DNA from: Lachnospiraceae bacterium
GTDB lineage: Bacteria > Bacillota > Clostridia > Lachnospirales > Lachnospiraceae
Assembly (NCBI GenBank): GCA_016282745.1
Contig: JAEELL010000104.1
Coordinates: 54,417-118,416, forward strand
Reading direction: 5' to 3'
Length of the DNA stretch: 64,000 bases
In this document: positions 38,488 through 47,831 of the stretch, piece by piece
How positions within the stretch are numbered: the first letter of the stretch is position 1
How the letters are laid out: every line of letters begins with the position of its first letter
Translations under genes and position numbers: made by a program
Notes under the pieces: model-generated
Told to the model about the DNA's origin: nothing
The model's input: the letters and a program-made list of their open reading frames with translations, nothing else
The model's database searches: none

Positions 38488-39864
38488 ATGGATACATTAA
38501 AAAATATGACATTAAGCAATATCGCAAAAGCATGTGATGGGACATATTTTGGACCTGACAATTTAAAAGAAGCAAAGATTACAGGAGTGGAAAAAGACAG
38601 CCGTCTCATAGAGAAAGGCTATTTATATCTTCCATTTGTTGGAAATGTAGTTGACGGTCATGATTTTATTACCCAGGTATTTGAAAAGGGTGCACTTTGT
38701 ACCTTATCCGAAAGACAATTAGATATAACCGACAAGCCATATATTCTGGTTGAATCTGTTGGTGTCGCGTTAAAGAAAATTGCAGCATTTTACAGAGAAC
38801 AAATCAGTGCAAAAATAATTGGAATTACAGGATCTGTTGGAAAAACAAGTACAAAAGAAATGATTGCTTCAGTACTTTCTGAAAAGTTTGATGTTCATAA
38901 AACTGCCGGAAATTATAATAACGAAATTGGAATGCCTCTTACAATATTGCAAATAAGAGAACATCATGAGATTGGCGTAATCGAAATGGGTATAAGTGAT
39001 TTTTCTGAAATGCACAGATTATCGGAAGTTGCGAAACCTGATATCTGCGTTATAACAAATATCGGAGACTGTCACCTTGAAAATTTGAAAGACAGAGATG
39101 GAGTATTAAAGGCAAAATCTGAGATATTTGATTTTGCAAAAGATAATGCTTTCGTAGTTTTAAACGGCGATGATGAGAAACTTGCCACTGTTAAATCATT
39201 GGGTAACAGAATAATAGAATTTTACGGAAATAATAGCAATCGTGATATATTTGCCACAAATGTTGAAACACTTGGCATTTTTGGTACAAAAGTTTCTATT
39301 AACTATAAGGGTGAATCTTTCGATACACAGATACCGGTTCCGGGAGCCCACATGGTAAATCATGCGTTGTGTGCCACATGTATTGCAAAATACCTTGGAA
39401 TGACAAATGATGAAATAGACAAAGGTATTCGTGCTCTTAATCCTATCGAAGGAAGAAATAAAGTCATTAAAACAGATAGATATACGTTAATTGACAGCTG
39501 TTATAACGCAAATCCAATGTCCATGAAATCTTCAATTGATACACTAAGCGAAACAAAAGGAAGAAGAGTAGCTATTCTTGGTGATATGTTTGAACTTGGA
39601 GAAAACACTGCAGATTTACACAGACAGATTGGAAAATATGCAGCTACAAAATCTTTGGATGTTATCGTCTGTGTGGGAGAACTATCAAAGAATATTTATA
39701 ATGAAATACAAAAGATGAGAACAGATGATTTATATTATTTTGCGACAAAAGAAGACTTGATTAATGAACTTGATAAGATAATTAAAAATGATGACATTAT
39801 ACTTGTAAAAGCTTCAAACGGAATGAAGTTTAAGGAACTGATCAAAATTTTGACGGAGGGGTAA
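38488..39864 (+). CDS. murF: UDP-N-acetylmuramoyl-tripeptide--D-alanyl-D-alanine ligase
   Basis: This 458-residue cytoplasmic Mur ligase adds D-Ala-D-Ala to the UDP-MurNAc tripeptide. It shows the ATP loop IIGITGSVGKTSTKEM, the carbamate/metal region (GNYNNEIGMPLT, VIEMGISDFSEM, ITNIGDCHLENL), LNPIEGRNKV and the C-terminal DSCYNANPMSMKSSID. The start follows GGAGGAAGTA, 16 bases after recG stops. A preceding in-frame ATG lacks a site. Confidence 0.96.
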   Translation: MDTLKNMTLSNIAKACDGTYFGPDNLKEAKITGVEKDSRLIEKGYLYLPFVGNVVDGHDFITQVFEKGALCTLSERQLDITDKPYILVESVGVALKKIAAFYREQISAKIIGITGSVGKTSTKEMIASVLSEKFDVHKTAGNYNNEIGMPLTILQIREHHEIGVIEMGISDFSEMHRLSEVAKPDICVITNIGDCHLENLKDRDGVLKAKSEIFDFAKDNAFVVLNGDDEKLATVKSLGNRIIEFYGNNSNRDIFATNVETLGIFGTKVSINYKGESFDTQIPVPGAHMVNHALCATCIAKYLGMTNDEIDKGIRALNPIEGRNKVIKTDRYTLIDSCYNANPMSMKSSIDTLSETKGRRVAILGDMFELGENTADLHRQIGKYAATKSLDVIVCVGELSKNIYNEIQKMRTDDLYYFATKEDLINELDKIIKNDDIILVKASNGMKFKELIKILTEG

Positions 39865-39946
39865 TTTGCTTATTAATATTTAGATTAATATTCAGATTAA
39901 CTTGCTATTACTAAAACTGAATGATTTACGAGAGGGTAACAGTAAA

Positions 39947-40879
39947 ATGAATAAATATATAATCAAAAATGAAGAACTTGTTGTAACAGTAAATAGTTTT
40001 GGGGCAGAACTCAGTAGTATAAAAGATGCAAAAACAGATTGGGAATACCTGTGGTGTGGGAATGCAAAATATTGGAATCGTCAGAGTCCGGTTCTGTTTC
40101 CTATTGTTGGAATATTGAAAGATAAAACAATGCGTCTTAATGGCAATGAATATTCAATGGGACAGCACGGTTTTGCAAGAGATAATGAATTTGTACTTGA
40201 ATCACAGACAGATGATGAGATATGGTTTGAGTTTTCATCCAATGATGAGACTCTTTCTATGTATCCTTTTAAATTTAAACTTCATATCGGATACAAATTG
40301 ACCGGTAGAAAACTTGAAGTTTTATGGAGAGTTGAAAACAAAAATGAAGTGACAATGCCGTTTTCAATTGGCGGACATCCTGCATTTTATTATCCAAATG
40401 ACACTGCTCAAAGTGATATGAATAATTCTAATTTCAATAATGAAGATTCAAAAAAGGTTAATTATGAATACTATGTTCAATTTGATACAAATAAGGATTT
40501 GATTTACGGTGAAATAGATATGAATTCAGGTTGCATTGTAAAAAGTATAGAGCACACTCTTGAATTGGATGAAGATGGAATATTCAAAATTGATGAACAC
40601 ACCTTTGACAACGATGCTTTGGTATTTGAACACAGTGATGTCAAAAAAGTTTCATTGCTCCATACCGATAAAACACCATATATAACTATGGAATTCGATA
40701 TGCCTTTGTTTGCATTATGGTCGCCAACAAAAAAGAATGCACCTTTTATGTGCATTGAACCTTGGTGTGGAAGATGTGATTCAACAGATTTTACAGGTGA
40801 GTTTGATGAAAAAGAATATATCAATGTGATTGAAGCTGATGAAGAATTCAATCAGAAATATATAATTAATTTTGATTAA
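39947..40879 (+). CDS. Aldose 1-epimerase family protein (LacX-like)
   Basis: This 310-residue beta-sandwich enzyme interconverts sugar anomers. Family landmarks are the early YLWCGNAKYWNRQSPVLFPIVG, the catalytic-site-like GQHGFARD, SIGGHPAFYYP and the C-terminal MCIEPWCGRCD. Sequences of this form are annotated as LacX or as hexose-6-phosphate mutarotase; which sugar is used cannot be read. The start is the ATG after GAGAGGG. It follows murF by 82 bases and is probably expressed separately or by read-through. Confidence 0.9.
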   Translation: MNKYIIKNEELVVTVNSFGAELSSIKDAKTDWEYLWCGNAKYWNRQSPVLFPIVGILKDKTMRLNGNEYSMGQHGFARDNEFVLESQTDDEIWFEFSSNDETLSMYPFKFKLHIGYKLTGRKLEVLWRVENKNEVTMPFSIGGHPAFYYPNDTAQSDMNNSNFNNEDSKKVNYEYYVQFDTNKDLIYGEIDMNSGCIVKSIEHTLELDEDGIFKIDEHTFDNDALVFEHSDVKKVSLLHTDKTPYITMEFDMPLFALWSPTKKNAPFMCIEPWCGRCDSTDFTGEFDEKEYINVIEADEEFNQKYIINFD

Positions 40880-40923
40880 TTATTATTGATTATCATTAAT
40901 TTCCAATTTCCTACAACTTACCA

Positions 40924-40952
40924 GTTTATTATTTGATTTATAATCCATAATA
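40924..40952 (+). promoter_or_regulatory. Possible SigG-type promoter of the SASP gene
   Basis: CATAATA (40946-40952) fits the SigG/SigF -10 consensus. The -35 region GTTTA, 17 bases upstream, is only a partial match to GNATR. The gene encodes a forespore protein, which supports it. Confidence 0.4.
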
Positions 40953-41029
40953 AGAGTGTAATAAACATTATTACAGTTAAATTTAATATTAAATTTAGAT
41001 TATTATTTTTTATTATGGAGGGTATAGAA

Positions 41030-41239
41030 ATGAATAATTACTCATCAGGCAACGGAACAAATGTGCCGGAAGCAAAATCAGCAATGAACAAATTTAAAAT
41101 GGAAGTGGCTAGTGAAATCGGAGTACCTCTTTCAGATGGTTATAACGGACATTTAACATCTGCACAGGCTGGATCAATCGGTGGAACAATGGTTAAAAAG
41201 ATGATCGAGGCCCAGGAAAGAGAAATGTCTAACAGATAG
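41030..41239 (+). CDS. Alpha/beta-type small acid-soluble spore protein
   Basis: This 69-residue protein coats and protects DNA in dormant spores and is degraded on germination. Both family signatures are present: KFKMEVASEIGVPL, where the germination protease cleaves, and YNGHLTSAQAGSIGGTMVKKMIE. GGAGGG lies seven bases before the chosen ATG. It is a single-gene unit between a SigG-like promoter and a strong terminator. It proves the lineage's sporulation heritage. Confidence 0.96.
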   Translation: MNNYSSGNGTNVPEAKSAMNKFKMEVASEIGVPLSDGYNGHLTSAQAGSIGGTMVKKMIEAQEREMSNR

Positions 41240-41281
41240 TTGATTTAGCTAATCTGATATAACTAACGCAAAAACAACTAA

Positions 41282-41316
41282 CCCCCGGTAGAGAAAATCT
41301 GCCGGGGATTATTTTT
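41282..41316 (+). terminator. Intrinsic terminator after the SASP gene
   Basis: CCCCGGTAGA pairs with TCTGCCGGGG (one G-U) over an A-rich loop, followed by ATTATTTTT. Confidence 0.92.
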
Positions 41317-41360
41317 ATTTTTGAGAATAATAAACAAAAGTCAATTTGCAGTTTGAACTA

Positions 41361-42500
41361 TTAACATTTTTCGATTATTGTTAAGGAATCTATATTTAAC
41401 AAATTTTCCGCATATTTTAAAATATTATCATCACTAATTTTAGTGGCATCAATATAACTGATTTTGTCCTTCAGATTTTCTTTGAACACTTCAGAAAAAA
41501 TCCGTACTGTAGGACAGTTGTCATGTGAGCTGTTCAAGGAATCAATTATTGGAATGAAATCAAGAGTCTTTTTTATATAACAATTGTCAGGTTTTGCTTT
41601 TTCCCTATAATTTTTATCTACATAGGAAGCAACACTTTTGTGAACTGCCATATCTTCCTTTGGAAGATAAAAGTAATCTTTATAGTTTGTAAAAAAGTAT
41701 TTTAATTCGCAGTGGTGCACTTTAATTGATATGTAGACATTGTTGTTATCAAATGAAATGTACATTATTTTGTTTTTTACAGATGTCTTAAAACAAAAAC
41801 TGTTTTTGAAATTCAGATGAATCTGCAATTCGTTAAAAGTATCACCATACATATCTTTTTGCTCGCACATTTTGTAATCTGTAACAGTATAATTACATTT
41901 GTCGATATCACTAAAAGTGAGAAGTGAAGTTAAAAGTCCCATATTTATTACATCTTCATAGTTGTGAAGAAGAAGAGCAGGAATCAGTTTTTTATCTTTC
42001 TTCTTTGTATATTCATCGTATATTTCTATAAGTTGCCCACCGTTAAATGGATCCTTTCTCTCAATTTTCATTAACTGTTCGAAGGATTTTTGCTTGTTAT
42101 TTTCTAATTTGAGAAAACGGGCAAATGGTTTTACGGATTTGTAAATATCGACGCTGTCAAATTTTGAAAAATCAAAATTCAGATTATATTTTTCTCCGCG
42201 TTCAGTGACAAAAGGCATATCAAAAGTAGTGCCGTTAAAATGGATAATAGTGGTGAAATCTTTAAGCAACTCATAAAATGAATCAAGTACATTTTTTTCA
42301 TCAGTTTTATTTTCAGCAAAATACTGAACGCAATTCAAAATCTCATCTTTATAATACATGCATCCGATAAGATATATATGATTATATTTTCTTGAAAAAC
42401 CTGTAGTCTCAATATCAAAATAAAGAACTTTGTTTTTGTCTGTTATCTGAGATAAGTCATATTCAGGTTCTTTTTCAACTGTATTTTTTATTATTAACAT
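41361..42500 (-). CDS. YprB-like ribonuclease H-fold exonuclease
   Basis: This 379-residue protein has a DEDD-type exonuclease core in residues about 25-200: motif I YFDIETTGF, motif II IIHFNGTTFDMPF and motif III LLHNYEDV, which together supply the acidic metal ligands. The last 170 residues are not assigned. The family is widespread in Firmicutes as YprB. The function, probably trimming of DNA or RNA, is unproven. It converges on the SASP gene and diverges from rnfC. Confidence 0.82.
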   Translation of the reverse strand: MLIIKNTVEKEPEYDLSQITDKNKVLYFDIETTGFSRKYNHIYLIGCMYYKDEILNCVQYFAENKTDEKNVLDSFYELLKDFTTIIHFNGTTFDMPFVTERGEKYNLNFDFSKFDSVDIYKSVKPFARFLKLENNKQKSFEQLMKIERKDPFNGGQLIEIYDEYTKKKDKKLIPALLLHNYEDVINMGLLTSLLTFSDIDKCNYTVTDYKMCEQKDMYGDTFNELQIHLNFKNSFCFKTSVKNKIMYISFDNNNVYISIKVHHCELKYFFTNYKDYFYLPKEDMAVHKSVASYVDKNYREKAKPDNCYIKKTLDFIPIIDSLNSSHDNCPTVRIFSEVFKENLKDKISYIDATKISDDNILKYAENLLNIDSLTIIEKC

Positions 42501-42655
42501 CTTAGATCCTCTGTTATGAATAATATATTATAAAATTATGACATATATAATCCAATAAAAGAAAGGTGAATTCTTTATTGAGAATTATACACAATTAACA
42601 TTTTAACATATTTTATTAAAAATACTTATTAAATAAGAATATTTAACAATAAAAG

Positions 42656-42683
42656 TTGAAAAAAATAATTATTTGTTTATAAT
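42656..42683 (+). promoter_or_regulatory. Sigma-A promoter of the rnf operon
   Basis: TTGAAA (42656-42661), a 16-bp spacer and TATAAT (42678-42683). About 100 bases of leader follow; I see no riboswitch fold in it. Confidence 0.6.
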
Positions 42684-42796
42684 CATAATGGGTGTTTTTA
42701 AATGTGAGAAAAATATGTTCAAAATTCATTTAAAATCGAGTATGTACGATTAACAAATTTGTTTATTTAATTATATTAATGAAATGAGGTAAATAA

Positions 42797-44128
42797 ATGT
42801 CCATTTTAACATTTAAAGGTGGAGTTCATCCTTATGATGGTAAAGAACTGACAAAAGATGTTCCCACCCGAAGAATTAATCCAAAAGGTGAATTAGTTTT
42901 TCCTATGTCTCAGCACATCGGTGCTCCGGCGACACCTATGGTAAAAATAGGTGACAGAGTACTGAAAGGACAAAAAATCGGAGAGGCATCAGGATTCGTA
43001 TCTGCTAATATTCATTCATCAATTTCCGGTACAGTTAAGAAAATCGAGCCAAGGCTTGTAACAAACGGTACAAAAGTAATGAGTATCGTAATTGAAAATG
43101 ATGAGTTATATGAAGAGGTTGAGTCTAAGAATCAAAATATACTCGAAAACTGTGACAAGAAGACCATAAAAGATGCAATCAGAGAAGCTGTAAAAGAAGC
43201 CGGAATTGTTGGTCTTGGAGGAGCTTGTTTTCCAACTCATGTTAAACTTGCACCAAAGGATGAAAATGCTATAGATTATGTTATTGTCAATGCTGCAGAA
43301 TGTGAGCCGTATATTACTGCAGATTACAGAAGAATGACTGAAAATCCTGAAGAATTACTTGAGGGATTGTCTATTGTTTTGCAACTTTTTGACAATGCAA
43401 AAGGTGTTGTTGCCATTGAAGATAACAAGCCTGATGTGATTGAGAATATCACAAAGCTTGCAGAAAAATATGAGAGAATTGAAGTAAAAGCATTAAAAAC
43501 TAAATATCCGCAAGGATCTGAGAGGCATATCATATATGCAGTAACCGGCAGAAAGATTAATTCAAAGAAACTGCCTGCAGATGCGGGATGTATAGTAGAC
43601 AACGTTGACACAATTTATTCAATTTACAGAGCGGTTAAAGAAGGCAAACCGCTTACTGAGAGAATTGTCACTGTATCAGGAGACGGCATTCACAATCCAT
43701 GTAATCTCGTTGTTCCGTTTGGAACATCTCATACTCAGCTGATTGAGGAAGCAGGCGGAATGGATGAAGATGTTGAAAAGATTATTTCAGGCGGTCCTAT
43801 GATGGGGCAGGCTTTGTTTAATACAGATGTACCTGTTATCAAAGGTTCTTCATCGTTGCTTATATTCAGACATGATGAAGTAAAGGCAGCAAAAATGACT
43901 AACTGCCTTAACTGCGGTAAATGTGTGAATGTATGTCCGGAAGGTCTTGTTTGTGCTAAACTTGCACAGGCAGCTGCACTTGGTGATAAAGAGATGTTTA
44001 TAAAATATAACGGTATGGAATGTATTGAGTGCGGAACGTGTAATTATATATGTCCTGCAAGAAGAAATATTACTCAGTCTGTAAGAACTATGAAGAGAGC
44101 AATCATTGCAGACAGAAAGAAAGGGTAA
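42797..44128 (+). CDS. rnfC: Electron transport complex subunit RnfC
   Basis: This 443-residue NADH-facing peripheral subunit of the Rnf complex couples electron flow between ferredoxin and NAD+ to Na+ or H+ export. The N-terminal barrel-sandwich region (HIGAPATPMVKIGDRVLKGQ) is followed by an FMN/NADH site (GLGGACFPTHVKLAP) and a C-terminal pair of 4Fe-4S motifs, CLNCGKCVNVCPEG and CIECGTCNYICPARR. It is the first gene of a six-gene operon. The length is typical of Clostridial RnfC. Confidence 0.97.
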   Translation: MSILTFKGGVHPYDGKELTKDVPTRRINPKGELVFPMSQHIGAPATPMVKIGDRVLKGQKIGEASGFVSANIHSSISGTVKKIEPRLVTNGTKVMSIVIENDELYEEVESKNQNILENCDKKTIKDAIREAVKEAGIVGLGGACFPTHVKLAPKDENAIDYVIVNAAECEPYITADYRRMTENPEELLEGLSIVLQLFDNAKGVVAIEDNKPDVIENITKLAEKYERIEVKALKTKYPQGSERHIIYAVTGRKINSKKLPADAGCIVDNVDTIYSIYRAVKEGKPLTERIVTVSGDGIHNPCNLVVPFGTSHTQLIEEAGGMDEDVEKIISGGPMMGQALFNTDVPVIKGSSSLLIFRHDEVKAAKMTNCLNCGKCVNVCPEGLVCAKLAQAAALGDKEMFIKYNGMECIECGTCNYICPARRNITQSVRTMKRAIIADRKKG

Positions 44129-44139
44129 GGGTGAATGTA

Positions 44140-45099
44140 ATGTATTATGTATCATCAAGTCCTCATATCAAGGCAAAACTTACAACAAACAGAATAATGA
44201 TTGATGTAGTTATTGCTATGATACCAGCCGCATTGTTTGGAATAGTCAATTCAGCCATGCTGTTTGGAGGCTTTTATGCGTTCAGAGCATTCATGCTTAT
44301 TGCAGTTGCTATTGGTTCATGCGTGTTATCTGAATATATTTATAACAAAATAGTAAAAAGAGAACAGACAATCGGAGATATAAGCGCCGTTGTCACAGGT
44401 ATGATTCTTGCACTCAATCTTCCGGTTACTTTTCCGGTATGGATGACAATTCTTGGCAGTGTATTTGCCATTATTGTTGTAAAACAGCTTTTTGGCGGTC
44501 TTGGACAGAACTTTATGAATCCTGCACTTGGTGCAAGATGTTTCCTTGTATTGTCATTTGCAAAACAGATGACAGCATTTATACCTGCAAATGTTGACGC
44601 AGTATCATCTGCAACTCCACTTACAATGTTAAAGAATGGAGCAAATCCTGATCTACTTACAATGTTTATCGGTAATCATGCCGGAACAATCGGTGAGACA
44701 AGTGTGATTGCATTATTAATTGGTGCTTTATACCTAACAGTCAGAAAAATAATTGATTTAAGAATTCCACTTACATATATTGGCGTATTTGCAGTTTGCA
44801 TTTTACTGTTTGGAGGCCAGGGCTTAGATATTATTTATCTGCTTAAACATATATGCGGTGGTGGATTGATTTTTGGCGCTTTCTATATGGCAACTGATTA
44901 CTCAACATCACCAATTACTCCAAAAGGAAAGTATCTCTATGGAATATGCCTTGGTGTTCTCACAGCGCTTTTCAGAACATTTGGAAATACAGCTGAAGGA
45001 GTTTCATTTGCCATTATATTCTGTAATCTTTTAGTACCTCTTATTGAAAATATAACTATTCCAAAGGCATTTGGATTAGAAAAAGAGAAGGAGGCATAG
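44140..45099 (+). CDS. rnfD: Electron transport complex subunit RnfD
   Basis: This 319-residue integral membrane subunit binds FMN covalently through the Thr of the SATPLT motif (VSSATPLTMLKNG). It has about nine to ten membrane segments and the conserved FGGLGQNFMNPALGARCFL. The start is the ATG after AAGGGTGA; an in-frame GTG nine bases earlier is possible. It follows rnfC by 11 bases. Confidence 0.96.
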   Translation: MYYVSSSPHIKAKLTTNRIMIDVVIAMIPAALFGIVNSAMLFGGFYAFRAFMLIAVAIGSCVLSEYIYNKIVKREQTIGDISAVVTGMILALNLPVTFPVWMTILGSVFAIIVVKQLFGGLGQNFMNPALGARCFLVLSFAKQMTAFIPANVDAVSSATPLTMLKNGANPDLLTMFIGNHAGTIGETSVIALLIGALYLTVRKIIDLRIPLTYIGVFAVCILLFGGQGLDIIYLLKHICGGGLIFGAFYMATDYSTSPITPKGKYLYGICLGVLTALFRTFGNTAEGVSFAIIFCNLLVPLIENITIPKAFGLEKEKEA

Positions 45100-45101
45100 T
45101 A

Positions 45102-45758
45102 ATGAAGAATATTATTAAAGATACTATTATTCTCCTTGTTATTACTTTGGTTTCAGGAGTAAGCCTTGGATATGTTTATAACATAACAAAAGAGCCAAGA
45201 CAGAAGCAGGAAGATAATACAAAGGCTCAAGCTTATAAGACAGTTTTTCCGGATGCAAAGAGCTTTTCGGAATCCCAAATAAAGGATTTTGATAAAATTG
45301 ACAGTTATATTTTAGAAAAAGATAAAGAGGCTCACTCAATTGATGCTGACTATCCGAATGCTAATATTAATGCGTCAATAGACGAGATTGTTGAAGCCTG
45401 TGATAATTCAGGCAAATGCATTGGTTATGTAATCACTGTTACTGACAATGAAGCTTATGGTGGAAAGATAACTTTTTCTGTTGGTATCGGTAATGATAAG
45501 ACAATATACGGTATTTCTTTCCTTTCAATTAACGAGACACCGGGTCTTGGAATGAGAGCAAAAGAAGATTCGTTTATTAATCAGTTTAAGAATAAAATAG
45601 TTGATTATATTAAATATTCAAAATCCGGTGCAGCATCAGAAAATGAAATTGATGCATTAAGCGGTGCGACAATAACAACAAATGCAGTGACTAACGGAAC
45701 CAATGCCGCAATTTATTGTTTTGATTATCTAAATAATGGAGGTGGAGAGAATGAATAG
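45102..45758 (+). CDS. rnfG: Electron transport complex subunit RnfG
   Basis: This 218-residue subunit has one N-terminal membrane anchor (about 5-25) and an extracytoplasmic FMN-binding domain. FMN attaches covalently at the Thr of SGATITTNAV. Other landmarks are YGGKITFSVGI and ETPGLGMRAKE. It starts two bases after rnfD and its end overlaps the start of rnfE by eight bases, indicating translational coupling. Confidence 0.96.
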   Translation: MKNIIKDTIILLVITLVSGVSLGYVYNITKEPRQKQEDNTKAQAYKTVFPDAKSFSESQIKDFDKIDSYILEKDKEAHSIDADYPNANINASIDEIVEACDNSGKCIGYVITVTDNEAYGGKITFSVGIGNDKTIYGISFLSINETPGLGMRAKEDSFINQFKNKIVDYIKYSKSGAASENEIDALSGATITTNAVTNGTNAAIYCFDYLNNGGGENE

Positions 45759-46431
45759 TTGTTTAAAACAGCTTTATAATGGGATTATAAAAGAAAATCC
45801 AACATTTGTACTCATTCTTGGAATGTGTCCGACATTGGCCGTTACCTCTTCATTATTTAACGGTGCAGGAATGGGACTTAGTACTATGGTTGTTCTTGTA
45901 ATGTCAAACTTGGTTATTTCATTGCTAAGAAAAATTATTCCAAACGGAGTCAGAGTGCCGGCGTTTATTGTAATTGTTGCCAGCTTTGTAACTATATTGC
46001 AGTTTTTGCTTCAGGCTTATTTGCCTGCACTTAATGATGCACTTGGCATCTATATTCCTCTTATCGTTGTTAACTGTATAATATTGGGACGTGCAGAGAG
46101 TTTTGCATCAAAAAATCCTGTACTTCCTTCTATTTTCGACGGACTTGGAATGGGACTTGGATTTACACTTGCTCTTTCAATTCTTGGAGCTTTCAGAGAA
46201 ATAATAGGAGCAGGAACAGTTCTTGGAATTAATATTCCCGGATGGGATGGAATTACTATATTTGTTATGGCACCCGGTGCCTTCTTTGTGTTGGCTGCAT
46301 TGGTTGCGACACAAAATTATATCAGATTAAGTGCCGGAAAGAAACCACGAAAGACTTGCGCAGACGGTTGCTCCGGATGTAGCGGATGTGATACATCAAT
46401 AAATAATGACAAAGTAAAGGAGGAAAAGTAG
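45751..46431 (+). CDS. rnfE: Electron transport complex subunit RnfE with Cys-rich tail
   Basis: This 226-residue integral membrane subunit has six segments and the pseudo-symmetric relation to RnfA (ENPTFVLILGMCPTLAVTSSLFNG). GGTGGAGAGA lies before the chosen ATG. The C-terminal cytoplasmic tail is notable: CADGCSGCSGCDTS carries four Cys, beyond the usual end of the fold. Whether it binds metal is unknown. RnfA starts two bases after the stop. Confidence 0.95.
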   Translation: MNSCLKQLYNGIIKENPTFVLILGMCPTLAVTSSLFNGAGMGLSTMVVLVMSNLVISLLRKIIPNGVRVPAFIVIVASFVTILQFLLQAYLPALNDALGIYIPLIVVNCIILGRAESFASKNPVLPSIFDGLGMGLGFTLALSILGAFREIIGAGTVLGINIPGWDGITIFVMAPGAFFVLAALVATQNYIRLSAGKKPRKTCADGCSGCSGCDTSINNDKVKEEK

Positions 46432-46432
46432 T

Positions 46433-47008
46433 ATGACAGCATTAATTCTAACAGCACTTGGAACAGCACTTGTTAACAATGTTGTATTGAGTCAGTTCCT
46501 CGGACTTTGTCCTTTCCTTGGTGTTTCAAAGAAAACAAATACTGCAGCCGGAATGGGTGCCGCGGTTATATTTGTAATTATGATATCATCTACAGTTACT
46601 TATGGTATTTATTACAAAATATTAGTACCTCTTGACTTGGAGTACTTACAGACTATTGTGTTTATCCTTGTAATTGCTGCACTTGTTCAGTTGGTTGAAA
46701 TGATCTTAAAAAAATATATTCCACCGCTTTATAAAGCACTCGGAGTATATCTTCCGCTTATTACAACTAACTGCGCAGTATTAGGTGTGGCTATTTCAAA
46801 TATCGATAACGGATATAATTTTGCAACAAGTCTTGCAAGTGCATTCGGAACTGCCTTTGGTTTCCTTATAGCAATAGTAATTCTTGCGGGAATCAGAGAA
46901 AAGAGTGAGGGGAATGATATTCCAAAACCTTTTCGTGGTACACCGATGACATTGATTGCTTCCGGACTGATGGCTATAGCATTTACCGGATTTACAGGAT
47001 TAATATAG
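46433..47008 (+). CDS. rnfA: Electron transport complex subunit RnfA
   Basis: This 191-residue integral membrane subunit has six segments, with the conserved Cys-containing VNNVVLSQFLGLCPFLGVS near the N terminus and ITTNCAVLGVAISN in the fifth segment; these Cys ligate an intramembrane iron-sulfur centre with RnfE. Length and motifs are standard. Confidence 0.97.
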   Translation: MTALILTALGTALVNNVVLSQFLGLCPFLGVSKKTNTAAGMGAAVIFVIMISSTVTYGIYYKILVPLDLEYLQTIVFILVIAALVQLVEMILKKYIPPLYKALGVYLPLITTNCAVLGVAISNIDNGYNFATSLASAFGTAFGFLIAIVILAGIREKSEGNDIPKPFRGTPMTLIASGLMAIAFTGFTGLI

Positions 47009-47018
47009 GAGGATTATT

Positions 47019-47810
47019 ATGGAAATTTTATATGCAGCCCTCGTTGTCGGAGGAGTTGGATTAATAATAGGTATTATACTTTCGGTTTCCGGTAAGTTTC
47101 TCTCTGTTCCTGTTGATGAGAAAGAAGTGGCAATAAGAGAAGTTTTACCCGGAAACAACTGCGGAGGATGTGGTTTCGCAGGTTGTGATGCATTGGCAGA
47201 ATCAATTGCAAAAGGAGAGAGTGCTCCAAATGCATGTCCTGTAGGTGGTGCCGATTGTGCAAAGAAAATCGGAGAAATAGTTGGCATTGAAGCTGAATCA
47301 ATCAAGTATGTTGCTTATGTAAAATGTGCAGGAGATTGTGACGTTGCAAAACAGAAGTACAATTACGTAGGTAACTATGATTGTAACGATGCTGCAAACA
47401 TACCGGGAGGTGGTGCGAAAGCCTGCAGTTACGGGTGTCTTGGACTTGGCTCCTGTGTTAAGGCTTGCGAATTTGATGCTATCAAAATCGTTAACGGTAA
47501 AGCAGTTGTAGATAAAGAAAAATGTAAGGCATGTAAAAAATGTATTGCTGCATGTCCTAAAAAACTTATAGAACTCATTCCATACGATGCAAAGTATGTT
47601 GTAAAATGTAGTTCTAAAGACAGAGGTCTTGATGTAAAAAAAGCCTGCAGTGCAGGTTGTATCGGATGTGGACTCTGTGCAAAAAACTGTGAATACGAAG
47701 CAATTCAGTTTGTAAACAACATTGCTCATATCGATCAGAGTAAATGTCAGTCTTGCGGAAATTGTATGGAAAAATGTCCGGTTAAGGCTATTAAAAAATT
47801 ACATGATTAA
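47019..47810 (+). CDS. rnfB: Electron transport complex subunit RnfB
   Basis: This 263-residue ferredoxin-facing subunit has an N-terminal membrane anchor (about 3-24), the NNCGGCGFAGC cluster motif ending at NACPVGG, and then several 4Fe-4S motifs (CIAACP, CIGCGLCAKNC, CQSCGNCMEKCP). It takes electrons from reduced ferredoxin. It ends the rnfCDGEAB operon, but a transporter operon starts only 21 bases later with no terminator between them. Confidence 0.97.
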   Translation: MEILYAALVVGGVGLIIGIILSVSGKFLSVPVDEKEVAIREVLPGNNCGGCGFAGCDALAESIAKGESAPNACPVGGADCAKKIGEIVGIEAESIKYVAYVKCAGDCDVAKQKYNYVGNYDCNDAANIPGGGAKACSYGCLGLGSCVKACEFDAIKIVNGKAVVDKEKCKACKKCIAACPKKLIELIPYDAKYVVKCSSKDRGLDVKKACSAGCIGCGLCAKNCEYEAIQFVNNIAHIDQSKCQSCGNCMEKCPVKAIKKLHD

Positions 47811-47831
47811 TAATCAGAAGGAGATTTTAAA

